Shown here piece after piece: positions 33,791 to 41,656 of a stretch of DNA of 64,000 nucleotides. The notes under the pieces are model-generated. The model was not told the origin of the DNA. It saw nothing but the letters and a program-made list of their open reading frames with translations, and made no database searches. Numbering within the stretch: position 1 is the stretch's first letter; the number at the start of each line of letters is the position of its first letter. This stretch comes from Heliomicrobium modesticaldum Ice1. Its GTDB lineage: Bacteria; Bacillota; Desulfitobacteriia; Heliobacteriales; Heliobacteriaceae. The position numbers were made by a program, and so were the translations under genes. Location: positions 1,753,501 to 1,817,500 of the forward strand of contig NC_010337.2 of assembly GCF_000019165.1 (NCBI RefSeq), given 5' to 3'.

Positions 33791-34459
33791 TTAACCGAAT
33801 TGGGGAACAAAACCCTCTTGTTCGACGAGGGCGCGATATTGGGGGTCTCTGGCGAGGGTGAGCAGTTTGGTCCAGGCCGCTTTTGCTTCATGCATCAGAT
33901 GGATGTTCTTATAGGCCACACCGAGCTGATAGAGGATGCGCCAGTAAAAATCGGCGGCGAAGAGGCGATTGTCCTGTTCATAGCGGGAGATGAGGTAGTG
34001 GAAGTCTTCGATGGCTGTGCGGCTGCGGTGGAAGAATTGCTCTGGCAGGCGGAAACAGACTTGGCCGCGGAGGATGCGCGCCTGGATCAGGTCGGGATGG
34101 GCTCTGACCACCTTATCTAATGTCTTCAGGCCTTCCAGCGCCTTGGCGAAGCGCTCTGAGGGGTCCACGGCGTCGCGGCCCAGGAGGCAGACGACACTGC
34201 CATAGTAGGCCTCCACCAGTGGGGTGGGTTTGGTCTGACGAAGTTTGCTGAGCAGCTCATGGGCTTTAAGAACGGCTTGCTTGTCACCGTCGATGCCGGC
34301 GTCATGAAGGGCGACCGCCTTGCGGAGTTCAAAAGGTTCTTCAAGGGGCGATGCGGTCGCCGGCGAATTCGGTGATACAGCCGGCTTTATGGGAAGGGTG
34401 ACGGTGATACCCGACCAGGAGCGGCTACCCGGTTGGGAAGAGGGCTTGTTTTGACTCAT
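33791..34459 (-). CDS. TPR-type helical-repeat protein (222 aa), paralogue of the larger one
   Basis: A single-module version of the larger helical-repeat protein: LRGQVCFRLPEQFFHRSRTAIEDFHYL and ILYQLGVAYKNIHLMHEAKAAW match its halves, and the Pro/Ser-rich N-terminus resembles it. Its position directly upstream, 20 bp away, suggests tandem gene duplication followed by domain fusion in the neighbour. ATG with GGGAGGAATGAAACC-type spacing to GGGAGG. Cytoplasmic. Function unknown; no enzyme motif seen. Confidence 0.7.
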   Translation of the reverse strand: MSQNKPSSQPGSRSWSGITVTLPIKPAVSPNSPATASPLEEPFELRKAVALHDAGIDGDKQAVLKAHELLSKLRQTKPTPLVEAYYGSVVCLLGRDAVDPSERFAKALEGLKTLDKVVRAHPDLIQARILRGQVCFRLPEQFFHRSRTAIEDFHYLISRYEQDNRLFAADFYWRILYQLGVAYKNIHLMHEAKAAWTKLLTLARDPQYRALVEQEGFVPQFG

Positions 34460-34489
34460 GGTTTCATTCCTCCCGGTTTGTAGGAAGTG

Positions 34490-35293
34490 CTAGCCGTCAA
34501 CAGAGGATGCCAGTTCCGCCAGTTGGGACGCGTCCACCTTTCTGTCGAGGATGCGCCGGATGGCGGCGGTCAGCCGTTGTGGCCGGGCATGTTGAAAGAT
34601 GTTTCGCCCGATGGCGACGCCGAGGCTGCCGGCCTGCTGGGCTGCGTAGACCATGTTGAGCAGTTCGCCGGTGCTGTTTGTTTTGGCGCCGCCGGCGATG
34701 ATGACGGGGATGTCGACGCCGCCGGTCACCTGCCTGAAGCTCTCCGGCGTTCCCGTGTAATTGACCTTGACGATGTCAGCGCCCAATTCTTCGGCGACAC
34801 GAGCGGCATGGGCGACCCTTACCGGGTCGTACTCGTTGGCTTGATTGCCGTCGCGGACGTACATCATGGCCAATAGGGGCATGCCCCAGAGTTCACAGGC
34901 GTCGGCTATCTGGCCCAGGTCTTCGAGCATCGCATTTTCGGCGGCGCCGCCGAGGTTAACATGGACGGAGACGGCGGTCGCCCCGAGCCGGACGGCATGC
35001 TCCACCGAAGAGACCAATTCCTTGCGGTTCGGTTCCGGCGAGAGGGTCGTCGAGGCAGACAGGTGAACGATCAGGTCGCACTGTCTTGTCGAGAGCACGC
35101 CTGCGATCTGCCGGGCCAGTCCCTTGTGGACGATGACGGCGTCAGCGCCGCCGTCTGCCACAGCTTTCACCATCGGGCGGATCTCAGTCAATCCAGCGAC
35201 GGGACCGAGGGAGACGCCGTGATCGAGCGGAACGGCGAGCAATTGTCCGGAGGGCGCGAAGAGCCGGTTCAGGCGAATCTCTTTTCCAGTCAT
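34490..35293 (-). CDS. class I aldolase of the ADH-synthase/GriI type (AroA'-like)
   Basis: 267 aa. Homologous to 2-amino-3,7-dideoxy-D-threo-hept-6-ulosonate synthase of archaea and to GriI-type aldolases. Active-site marks: VPLDHGVSLGP (catalytic Asp region), LLAMMYVRDG, and the Schiff-base lysine in DIVKVNYTG; IIAGGAKTNS and GVAIGRNIFQ form the phosphate site. It joins a keto-sugar or dihydroxyacetone phosphate to aspartate semialdehyde. The gene is second in the operon, 15 bp after the DHQ-synthase-II-like gene, which is the pairing seen both in archaeal shikimate synthesis and in 3-amino-4-hydroxybenzoate synthesis. AGGAGG 12 bases before ATG. Confidence 0.88.
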   Translation of the reverse strand: MTGKEIRLNRLFAPSGQLLAVPLDHGVSLGPVAGLTEIRPMVKAVADGGADAVIVHKGLARQIAGVLSTRQCDLIVHLSASTTLSPEPNRKELVSSVEHAVRLGATAVSVHVNLGGAAENAMLEDLGQIADACELWGMPLLAMMYVRDGNQANEYDPVRVAHAARVAEELGADIVKVNYTGTPESFRQVTGGVDIPVIIAGGAKTNSTGELLNMVYAAQQAGSLGVAIGRNIFQHARPQRLTAAIRRILDRKVDASQLAELASSVDG

Positions 35294-35308
35294 GGCTGGC
35301 GCCGCCTC

Positions 35309-36451
35309 CTAGCTTTCGATGATCTTTTCATCCACTTTGATGCCCACATGCCTTCCCGGCGCGCAGACATAGGCCAGGAGTTGGTCGCCCGGCTGGACGG
35401 TGGTGGCATTGCGCGGTTCTCCATTGGCGCCCATGACGCGGATGTGCCAGTCGTCCTGAACGATCACGTTCAAGTCGATGCCATCGGCCACCCCTTTGAT
35501 CAGGAGCAGCGGCCGCACCTCTGTCTTCACCCGACCGACGATGACCGGTCGCGTTTTTCCTTTGGTGTTGACGCAAAGGACAGCCGTGCCGGCCCGCAGG
35601 TCTGTCAGGTAGTCGGTGGCGTTGCCGGGGCGCCAGACGTAGGAGTGGACGGCGCCGGCGTTCACCCGGAAGGGCCGCAGGTTCATATAGGGCAGGTAGT
35701 GCGTCTCCGAACAGACAAAAATGCCGCCTGAAGAAGTGGAGCCGATGATCATCCCTTCATCGCGGGTCATGATATCTGTCGTATCGATACAGGAACGCAA
35801 GCCCATCCCGATGTGGCTGACCTCCGTCACCGTCAAGGGATGCAGTTGCAGCGGCTCGGCGCCTCGGCGGGACAGAAAAGCCTTCAGCTCGATGATTTCG
35901 TTCATATCGTCCGTGGACAGCAGGACGCCGTCGCTGCCTTGTTCCAGGACGCCGAAAGCGACCTCCATCGCTTCTACACTCTTCTCCGCTTTGAGCAGCA
36001 CCGTCTTGCTCTTTTGCAGGCGGGCGATGATCAACTCCAGAGGGATGTTTGTGGGCAGATCGAAGTCGACGACGGCGTAATCATGGCTGACTGCCCTGCG
36101 GCTGGCTTCCTCTAAATCGTCCTGGCCGCCTTCGATGAAAAGAGAGATGCAGGTGCTAAACCCCTTTTCCCGGGCTGCATCCAACAGCGCGGGAACGCTG
36201 GAAAGGACGATATCCCCTTCAGACAGGGCGTCAAGGTCGGAGGGCTCCTTGATTTCCGTAATCAGAATGGTTTTGAGCGGGAAATGCCCATCCCGCCGCT
36301 GCGCTGGCGTGACGACAACATGTTGAAGGGGGGAGTTGTCGATCAACCCCCAGATGTCTCTGCGATCCAAAGGCACAGGGCGTCCGTCAAACCAGACCTC
36401 CCGCGTAACGGCGCCAGTTCCAATCCCACTAGCCACGAACACCAACTCCAT
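35309..36451 (-). CDS. 3-dehydroquinate synthase II / aminohydroxybenzoate synthase family (AroB'/GriH-like)
   Basis: 380 aa. Family marks include SDGVLLSTDDMNEI, VTEVSHIGMGLRSCIDT, GMIIGSTSSGGIFVCSETHYLPYMNLRPFRVNAGAVHSY (a long conserved stretch near residue 225) and PRNATTVQPGDQLLAY at the C-terminus. DHQ synthase II uses NAD+ to cyclise the aldolase product to 3-dehydroquinate; the GriH branch instead yields 3-amino-4-hydroxybenzoate. Which branch applies cannot be decided by eye. Operon context with ligases and an amidohydrolase favours the second. First gene of the operon; ATG at 36451 has only AAGGAT at short distance, so the start is moderately certain. Confidence 0.82.
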   Translation of the reverse strand: MELVFVASGIGTGAVTREVWFDGRPVPLDRRDIWGLIDNSPLQHVVVTPAQRRDGHFPLKTILITEIKEPSDLDALSEGDIVLSSVPALLDAAREKGFSTCISLFIEGGQDDLEEASRRAVSHDYAVVDFDLPTNIPLELIIARLQKSKTVLLKAEKSVEAMEVAFGVLEQGSDGVLLSTDDMNEIIELKAFLSRRGAEPLQLHPLTVTEVSHIGMGLRSCIDTTDIMTRDEGMIIGSTSSGGIFVCSETHYLPYMNLRPFRVNAGAVHSYVWRPGNATDYLTDLRAGTAVLCVNTKGKTRPVIVGRVKTEVRPLLLIKGVADGIDLNVIVQDDWHIRVMGANGEPRNATTVQPGDQLLAYVCAPGRHVGIKVDEKIIES

Positions 36452-36649
36452 ATCCTTGAATTCCGCTGCCGAGAAATCTCCCGGCTATTTGAAGTCTATT
36501 CTATGGAAAATTATGGTGTGACGAGAAAAGGGACGCTATAACAAAAAAGCTGCCGCAACGGCGTCAACGGGGGGCAGCTTGACCCAACAGGGAGGGAACG
36601 ATGCGGTCGTGGACAGCGATGCGAAGGCTCTTTTTGTTGCGCAGGTTGC
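36452..36649. other. intergenic region between the aromatic operon and infC
   Basis: Divergent. Contains a minus-strand terminator-like hairpin (36541-36580) upstream of the DHQ-synthase gene and the upstream flank of the infC promoter. No gene is seen on either strand. Confidence 0.6.
36541..36580 (-). terminator. terminator-like hairpin in front of the aromatic operon
   Basis: AAGCTGCC/GGCAGCTT 8-bp stem; on the minus strand it is followed by six T, about 90 bases before the ATG of the DHQ-synthase II gene. A minus-strand promoter candidate (TTGTTT-17-TATAGC) lies beyond it, overlapping the infC promoter region. It could attenuate the operon. Confidence 0.5.
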
Positions 36650-36678
36650 TTGACATGTCCTATGTGTCATGCTATAGT
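36650..36678 (+). promoter_or_regulatory. strong sigma-A promoter of infC-rpmI-rplT
   Basis: TTGACA and TATAGT with exactly 17 bases between them. Confidence 0.85.
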
Positions 36679-36684
36679 AACGAG

Positions 36685-36846
36685 CGGAACGACAAACAAG
36701 CAGAAGCCATCCGCTTCTCACCCAGTCGGTTGAGACTGCAACTGGGTTCATCTGTCAAAGCCAGGCGTCGCAGGATCGATCATCGTCGATACTGTCAGCG
36801 TCGTGCCTTGGGAGAAGCATGCGGGTGGGAGAGCCCGCATTTTTTG
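36685..36846 (+). promoter_or_regulatory. L20-type leader with attenuator terminator
   Basis: The infC leader carries the pieces known for L20-mediated autocontrol in Firmicutes: AGAAGC-N5-GCTTCT followed by CACCC, then a stem that ends AACTGGGTT, and at the end a terminator ATGCGGG/CCCGCAT with TTTTTTG just before infC. L20 binding is known to stop transcription here. The identification rests on position and pattern. Confidence 0.75.
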
Positions 36847-36882
36847 TTTGTTTCGTTTGAAGAAATCAGGGGGTGAACATTT

Positions 36883-37479
36883 ATCAGCAAGGACCTGCGC
36901 ATCAACGAGGAGATCCGCGTCCGCGAAGTTCGCTTGGTGGGCACCGAGGGGGAACAGCTGGGGATTTTGAACATCCGCGACGCCCTGCGCATCGCCCAGG
37001 AGAGCAACCTCGATCTGGTGGAGGTGGCGCCGACGGCCAGGCCTCCCGTATGCCGGATCATGGATTACGGCAAGTATAAGTTTGAGCAGAGCAAACGGGA
37101 ACGAGAAGCTCGCAAAAAACAAAAAATTGTCAGCATCAAAGAGGTTAAACTGCGCCCGAACATCGAGGATCATGATTTTGACACGAAGGCTCGCAACGCC
37201 ATCCGCTTTCTGGAGGACGGCGATAAAGTAAAGGTCACGATCATGTTCCGTGGACGTGAGATCACCCACCCCGAGTTGGGCCGGCAGTTGTGTGTCCGTT
37301 TGGCCGAGGTCTGTCGACCCTATTCCAACGTGGAACGCGACGCCAAGGTGGAAGGCCGCAACATGATCATGATCCTGGCGCCCAAAGCCGAGACCCAGCG
37401 GGAACCTCGCGCCGAGAAGCCTCGGGATGCCAAAAGAGCTGAGAAAGCGGAAGCCCCGACCACCGGGAAAGCCGAATAA
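36883..37479 (+). CDS. infC: translation initiation factor IF-3
   Basis: Binds the 30S subunit and checks start-codon selection. 198 aa, with the N-terminal SKDLRINEEIRVREVRLVGTEGEQLGI-like domain, the PVCRIMDYGKYKFEQ hinge and a C-terminal domain with VTIMFRGREI, plus a basic Lys/Glu/Ala tail. The frame has a stop codon two codons before the ATC at 36883 and no ATG/GTG/TTG until codon 18. GGGGGTG lies 7 bases upstream of the ATC, so it must start at ATC. Non-standard starts are known for infC because IF-3 represses its own initiation. Confidence 0.93.
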   Translation: MSKDLRINEEIRVREVRLVGTEGEQLGILNIRDALRIAQESNLDLVEVAPTARPPVCRIMDYGKYKFEQSKREREARKKQKIVSIKEVKLRPNIEDHDFDTKARNAIRFLEDGDKVKVTIMFRGREITHPELGRQLCVRLAEVCRPYSNVERDAKVEGRNMIMILAPKAETQREPRAEKPRDAKRAEKAEAPTTGKAE

Positions 37480-37515
37480 ATCGCCCCTTTACTCGCGATT
37501 GAGGAGTTGAACGAC

Positions 37516-37713
37516 ATGCCGAAAATGAAAACCCACCGCGGGGCGGCCAAACGGTTCAAGAAAACCGCCTCCGGCAAGTTCAAGGCGAAAAACGCCTTCA
37601 CCCGCCACATCTTGGAGAAGAAGTCAGCCAAGCGCAAGCGCCAGCTCCGCGGCACCGCTGTCGTCGCTAAGGAAGACACGCCGAAGCTGAAGGAACTGCT
37701 TCCCTATCTCTAA
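37516..37713 (+). CDS. rpmI: 50S ribosomal protein L35
   Basis: 65 aa, highly basic: [17 protein letters not shown] at the N-terminus is characteristic and the end is [14 protein letters not shown] nine bases before ATG. Second gene of the operon; 36 bp after infC. Confidence 0.97.
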   Translation: MPKMKTHRGAAKRFKKTASGKFKAKNAFTRHILEKKSAKRKRQLRGTAVVAKEDTPKLKELLPYL

Positions 37714-37775
37714 GCCGGCCAGCCGGTTTCATTCTCTTTTGAAAATACGCCTCAGGCAGCACAGGAGGTCTTCGT

Positions 37776-38135
37776 ATGGCTCGCGTCAAGACGGGTCCCA
37801 TGTCCCGTAAACGACATAAAAAAATCCTCAAACTCGCTCGCGGCTACCGCAACGCCCATTCCAAGCTTTTCCGCACCGCCCACCAGTCGGTCATGAAGGC
37901 GCTCTCTTACGCCTACGCCCATCGCAAGAAGAAGAAGGGTGACTTCCGCAAGATCTGGATCACCCGGATCAATGCTGCCGCTCGCATGAACGGCATCTCC
38001 TACAGCGTCATGATGAACGGCCTGAAAAAAGCCGGCGTCGCTGTCAACCGCAAGATGCTCGCTGACCTGGCTGTCAACGACCTGCCGGCTTTTGCCAAGC
38101 TCGTCGATGTGGCCAAGGCGAAAGGGAACGCTTAA
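37776..38135 (+). CDS. rplT: 50S ribosomal protein L20
   Basis: 119 aa, binds 23S rRNA domain II during assembly and also controls its own operon. [19 protein letters not shown] and the [13 protein letters not shown] motif are signatures. AGGAGG before ATG. Confidence 0.98.
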   Translation: MARVKTGPMSRKRHKKILKLARGYRNAHSKLFRTAHQSVMKALSYAYAHRKKKKGDFRKIWITRINAAARMNGISYSVMMNGLKKAGVAVNRKMLADLAVNDLPAFAKLVDVAKAKGNA

Positions 38136-38153
38136 AACCAAATCGAACCATCA

Positions 38154-38189
38154 AAAAACAGGCATGGCCGCGGGGTCATGTCTGTTTTT
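38154..38189 (+). terminator. terminator of infC-rpmI-rplT
   Basis: AACAGGCATGGCC with GGTCATGTCTGTT (imperfect stem), then TTTTTC. Confidence 0.7.
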
Positions 38190-38219
38190 CTGGGAAAACT
38201 CCTAAGGTGACCGGCGATT

Positions 38220-39656
38220 TTGGCAAAGGAACCTGGCGATGGAACCAAAATAAGACGGGAGACGGACTGTTCGTCCATGTATAGATATGAACCGCCCAGA
38301 CCCATTTTCGCCCCCTATGTGCAGGGGAAGCGACCCGCCCATGGATTATCGCCGGCGAGGGTACTCGTCGCCGGCTTCGCTTTGATCATCCTGATCGGGG
38401 GATTTCTGCTGAGCACGCCGATGGCGTCGCGGAGCGGTCTGGGGACGCGCTTCGTCGACGCGCTCTTTACGGCCACATCGGCTGTCTGTGTGACCGGTTT
38501 AGTGGTTGTCGATACCCATGATAATTTTTCGCTTTTCGGGCAGTTGATCATCATCACACTGATCCAGGTCGGCGGTATCGGCTTCATGACCATGGCCACC
38601 TTGATCTACCTGTTGATGGGCAAGCGGATCAACCTGAAGGAGCGGCTGCTCATGCAGGAGGCTTTGAACAGCCTCTCCGTGCAGGGCGTTGTCCGGCTGG
38701 CCCGCCATGTGCTGTTGGCCACCTTTCTGATCGAAGGAATCGGCGGGGTCATCCTGTCGATGCGATTCATCCCCGAGATGGGACTGGCAAAGGGGCTCTA
38801 TTACGGCTTTTTTCACGCCATCTCCGCCTTTTGCAACGCCGGATTTGATCTCTTCGGCGGTTTTCGCGGCATCACCGGTTATGTGGACGATCCGATCGTC
38901 AACGTGACTGTGTCCATTCTCATCATCATCGGCGGCTTGGGGTTTACCGTCATCGCCGAAACATTCCGCTACCGGGAGATTCGGCGATTCAGCCTCCACA
39001 CGAAATTGGTCTGGATGATGACGGTCATCCTCATCCTCCTGGCCGCCACGGCCATCTTCTTCCTTGAATTCAACAATCCGAAGACGCTGGGCGCCTTGGG
39101 TTGGGAGGGAAAACTACTGGCCGCTTACTTTCAAGGCGTGACGCCTCGGACTGCCGGTTACAACACCGTAAGCATCGCCGATCTCAAACCAGCCACGCAG
39201 TTTTTCCTGATCATCCTCATGTTCATCGGCGCTTCGCCCGGCTCCACCGGCGGGGGGATCAAGACGACTACGCTGGCGTCTTTGTTGGCCGCCGTATGGA
39301 GCATGCGCCAAGGGAAGATCGATGTGGGTTTCTTCGAGCGGCGCATCCCGCCGGACACCATCTACAAGGCTGTCGGGATCACGGTGATGGCTGTCTTGCT
39401 CGTCGTTACTGTGACGATGTTGCTGACGATCACGGAAAACGCTGACTTCCTGGCGTTGCTTTTTGAGGCGACTTCAGCCTTCGGCACCGTAGGGCTTACC
39501 ATGGCAGTCACGCCGAATCTGAGCGATTTCGGACGGATGTTGATCGCGCTGACCATGTTCATTGGCCGGCTGGGACCGCTCACACTGGCCGTCGCGCTCA
39601 GCAGCAATGTCCCGGCCAAACTGCGTTACCCGGAAGAAAAAATCATGGTGGGGTAG
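38220..39656 (+). CDS. ktrB: potassium uptake channel subunit KtrB/TrkH
   Basis: Membrane pore of the Ktr K+ transporter. About 478 aa with four M1-P-M2 repeats; selectivity-type segments are visible: TSAVCVTGLVV, ISAFCNAGFDL, TPRTAGYNTV and SAFGTVGLTM, each with the conserved Gly. The TTG start at 38220 has AAGGTGA 9 bases upstream; an in-frame ATG at 38277 lacks a good site. Nine bases separate it from ktrA. Confidence 0.93.
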   Translation: MAKEPGDGTKIRRETDCSSMYRYEPPRPIFAPYVQGKRPAHGLSPARVLVAGFALIILIGGFLLSTPMASRSGLGTRFVDALFTATSAVCVTGLVVVDTHDNFSLFGQLIIITLIQVGGIGFMTMATLIYLLMGKRINLKERLLMQEALNSLSVQGVVRLARHVLLATFLIEGIGGVILSMRFIPEMGLAKGLYYGFFHAISAFCNAGFDLFGGFRGITGYVDDPIVNVTVSILIIIGGLGFTVIAETFRYREIRRFSLHTKLVWMMTVILILLAATAIFFLEFNNPKTLGALGWEGKLLAAYFQGVTPRTAGYNTVSIADLKPATQFFLIILMFIGASPGSTGGGIKTTTLASLLAAVWSMRQGKIDVGFFERRIPPDTIYKAVGITVMAVLLVVTVTMLLTITENADFLALLFEATSAFGTVGLTMAVTPNLSDFGRMLIALTMFIGRLGPLTLAVALSSNVPAKLRYPEEKIMVG

Positions 39657-39664
39657 GGAGAGCC

Positions 39665-40336
39665 ATGGCCAAAGTAAAAACACAAAAGCTGTTTGCCGTC
39701 ATCGGCTTGGGACGATTCGGCACGAGCGTCGCCAAGACCCTCTGCCGCATGGGCTACGAGGTGCTGGCCATCGACAGTTCGGAAGAGCGGATCAACGAGG
39801 TGGCCCATTTCGTCACCCATGCGGTGCAGGCTGACGCCGAAGACGAAGAGGTGCTCAAAAAGCTCGGCATTCGCAATTTCGATACGGTGATCGTCGCCAT
39901 TGGTTCGGATGTGCAGGCCAACATCCTCGTCACAGTCATCCTCAAGGACATGGGCGTCCGCCATGTGGTGGCTAAGGCGCAGAACGATCTCCATGGCAAG
40001 GTCTTGACCAAGGTGGGCGCCGACCAGGTTGTCTACCCCGAGCGCGACATGGGCGTCCGTGTCGCCCATGCGCTGGTCACATCGACGGTGATGGACTACC
40101 TGGAACTCTCGCCGGTCCATTCGCTGGTTGAAATCCGTTCGCCCGAACGGCTTGTGGGCCAGACCCTCGGCAAGGCCGATCTGCGCGCCCGTTGCGGCAT
40201 CACCGTCATCGCCATCCGCAAAGGCAATGATGTGATCGCCTCGCCTGGCGCCGACACGCTGATCGAGCAGGGGGACATCCTCGTGGCCGTCGGTTCCAAC
40301 GATGACTTAAGCCGCTTCGAGGAGGAAACCTTTTGA
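39665..40336 (+). CDS. ktrA: potassium uptake regulator KtrA (RCK domain)
   Basis: Cytoplasmic gating ring subunit. 223 aa, with RCK_N nucleotide-binding motif VIGLGRFGTSVA, acidic end of beta-2 (AIDSSEERI), and RCK_C from about residue 145. ATP/ADP and c-di-AMP are known ligands of such proteins in Firmicutes. Overlaps the next gene by TTTTGA. Confidence 0.94.
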   Translation: MAKVKTQKLFAVIGLGRFGTSVAKTLCRMGYEVLAIDSSEERINEVAHFVTHAVQADAEDEEVLKKLGIRNFDTVIVAIGSDVQANILVTVILKDMGVRHVVAKAQNDLHGKVLTKVGADQVVYPERDMGVRVAHALVTSTVMDYLELSPVHSLVEIRSPERLVGQTLGKADLRARCGITVIAIRKGNDVIASPGADTLIEQGDILVAVGSNDDLSRFEEETF

Positions 40337-41151
40337 AGATCACCTCTCCAGACAACCGGCATGTGAAGGAGGCCCGCTCTCTTTCGCGAAAAAAGGAGCG
40401 GGGCGTCACCGGCAAGTATCTCATTGAAGGGGTGCGGCTCGCCGAAGAGGCAGCTGCCTCTTCGGTCTCCCTTGCCTATTGCCTCTATACGGAGCGGGTA
40501 GCGGCCCAGCCGCGGGGACGGCGCCTGCTGGATCGCTTGGCCGCTGCCGGTGTCGACTGCCTGGAGGTCGACGATCGAGCACTGGCCACGATTACGGAGA
40601 CGGAACAGAGTCAGGGGATCGTCCTTGTCGCCAACCTGGCGCCGGCCCACTGGGAGGCGGTCATCGCCGCGCCCGAGCCCTTTTTGCTGATCGTCGATGG
40701 TGTACAGGATCCCGGCAACCTGGGAACGATCATCCGCACCGCCGAGGCGGCCGGTGTGACCGGCGTCCTGCTCACGCCGGGAACGGTCGACCCTTACGGT
40801 CCGAAGGTGATCCGGGGGACTATGGGCGCCCTCTTCCGCCTGCCTGTGGCGACAGTTCCCTCGGCAAAAGGGCTTGCCGCCTCCCTGCGGGAGCGAGACA
40901 TCAGCCTTGCCGTAGCCGATGCCCGCGACGGCGTACCCTATTTTGAGGCGCCCTGGGATCGAGGAAGCATCGCCATCGTCATCGGAAGCGAGGCCCACGG
41001 ACCCCGGCCTTTCTGGGGGGACCTGGCTCAACTGCGGGTGCGCATCCCCTTGGCGCCGCCTGTCGAATCGCTCAACGCCGCTGTCGCCGCCGCCGTGCTC
41101 CTTTTCGAAGCGGCTCGTCATCGCTCGGTTGCTTCGACGAGGGGGCTATGA
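40333..41151 (+). CDS. SpoU/TrmH-family RNA methyltransferase
   Basis: 2'-O-ribose methyltransferase with a SPOUT (trefoil-knot) fold. 272 aa, with an N-terminal substrate-binding domain (DNRHVKEARSLSRKKERGVTG region) and SPOUT motifs DGVQDPGNLGTIIRTAEAAG, IVIGSEAHG and RIPLAPPVESLNAAVAAAVLLFEA. It resembles YsgA, the neighbour of pheST in B. subtilis. The TTG start overlaps the ktrA stop (TTTTGA). Acceptor RNA unknown. Confidence 0.9.
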   Translation: MKITSPDNRHVKEARSLSRKKERGVTGKYLIEGVRLAEEAAASSVSLAYCLYTERVAAQPRGRRLLDRLAAAGVDCLEVDDRALATITETEQSQGIVLVANLAPAHWEAVIAAPEPFLLIVDGVQDPGNLGTIIRTAEAAGVTGVLLTPGTVDPYGPKVIRGTMGALFRLPVATVPSAKGLAASLRERDISLAVADARDGVPYFEAPWDRGSIAIVIGSEAHGPRPFWGDLAQLRVRIPLAPPVESLNAAVAAAVLLFEAARHRSVASTRGL

Positions 41152-41157
41152 TATAAT
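41129..41157 (+). promoter_or_regulatory. sigma-A promoter before yqzL, T-box and pheST
   Basis: TTGCTT and TATAAT with a 17-base spacer, straddling the stop codon of the methyltransferase gene. Confidence 0.65.
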
Positions 41158-41203
41158 TTTCCTAGCTGGTGGACCCTGGAACGCAGAAAGGTTGTGGTCG
41201 TCG

Positions 41204-41293
41204 GTGTTTTCCGCTGACTTTTTCTGGCGTATCTTCGAAGTGACAGGTTCCGTTGCAGCGTATATGATCTACCGGCGGTTACTGGTGCAATAA
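41204..41293 (+). CDS. YqzL-like small protein
   Basis: A 29-aa frame with FFWRIFEVTGSVAAYMIYRR, matching the pattern of Firmicute YqzL-type micro-proteins (aromatic residue, phenylalanine, TG-x-x-x-AY). Function unknown. GTG start at 41204 with AGAAAGG about 12 bases upstream; a TTG at 41192 would add 4 residues but abuts the site. It lies on the leader transcript between the pheST promoter and the T-box. Confidence 0.7.
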   Translation: MFSADFFWRIFEVTGSVAAYMIYRRLLVQ

Positions 41294-41299
41294 AAGGAG

Positions 41300-41620
41300 A
41301 AGGCGTTGAACGGGAGAAGTACTCCTCATCCCGCTTGCCAGGGAGACGGTCGCCATAGACTGGAAGCGACGTTGAGGCGGAGGGGAAGAAATTCGCCCGG
41401 GAGCTTCAGGCTGAAGCCAAAGAGATGCGCAGTGGTCGAGGGACGATGGCGTTCCCTGTGAACACGCCGGCATCACAGGTGGGTAGGTCTCGACGGTCTC
41501 CCTCCGTTAGCGGGGAACGACGAATCAGTCGGCCGAGTGGGCTGCTCATTTTGGGTGGCCTAGCGGGGTGGTACCGCGGAAACAACTTCCGTCCCCTTGG
41601 GGAGCGGGGGTTTTTTTATT
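41300..41620 (+). promoter_or_regulatory. T-box leader controlling pheS
   Basis: Contains the T-box core GGGTGGTACCGCGG near 41565, Stem-I features from about 41310, and a terminator with ATTTTT-rich tail near 41600 (CCGTCCCC/GGGGAGCGG, then GGGTTTTTTT). A TTC triplet at 41393-41395 is a candidate Phe specifier. Uncharged tRNA-Phe binding would favour the antiterminator and expression of pheS. Confidence 0.88.
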
Positions 41621-41656
41621 TTCCTTTCGAATCGGGCAAATCAGGAGGTCTTGACG

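Noticed and set aside
36536..36751. A 71-codon minus-strand frame in the infC promoter region
   Set aside because: It runs across a terminator and a sigma-A promoter and has no ribosome site.
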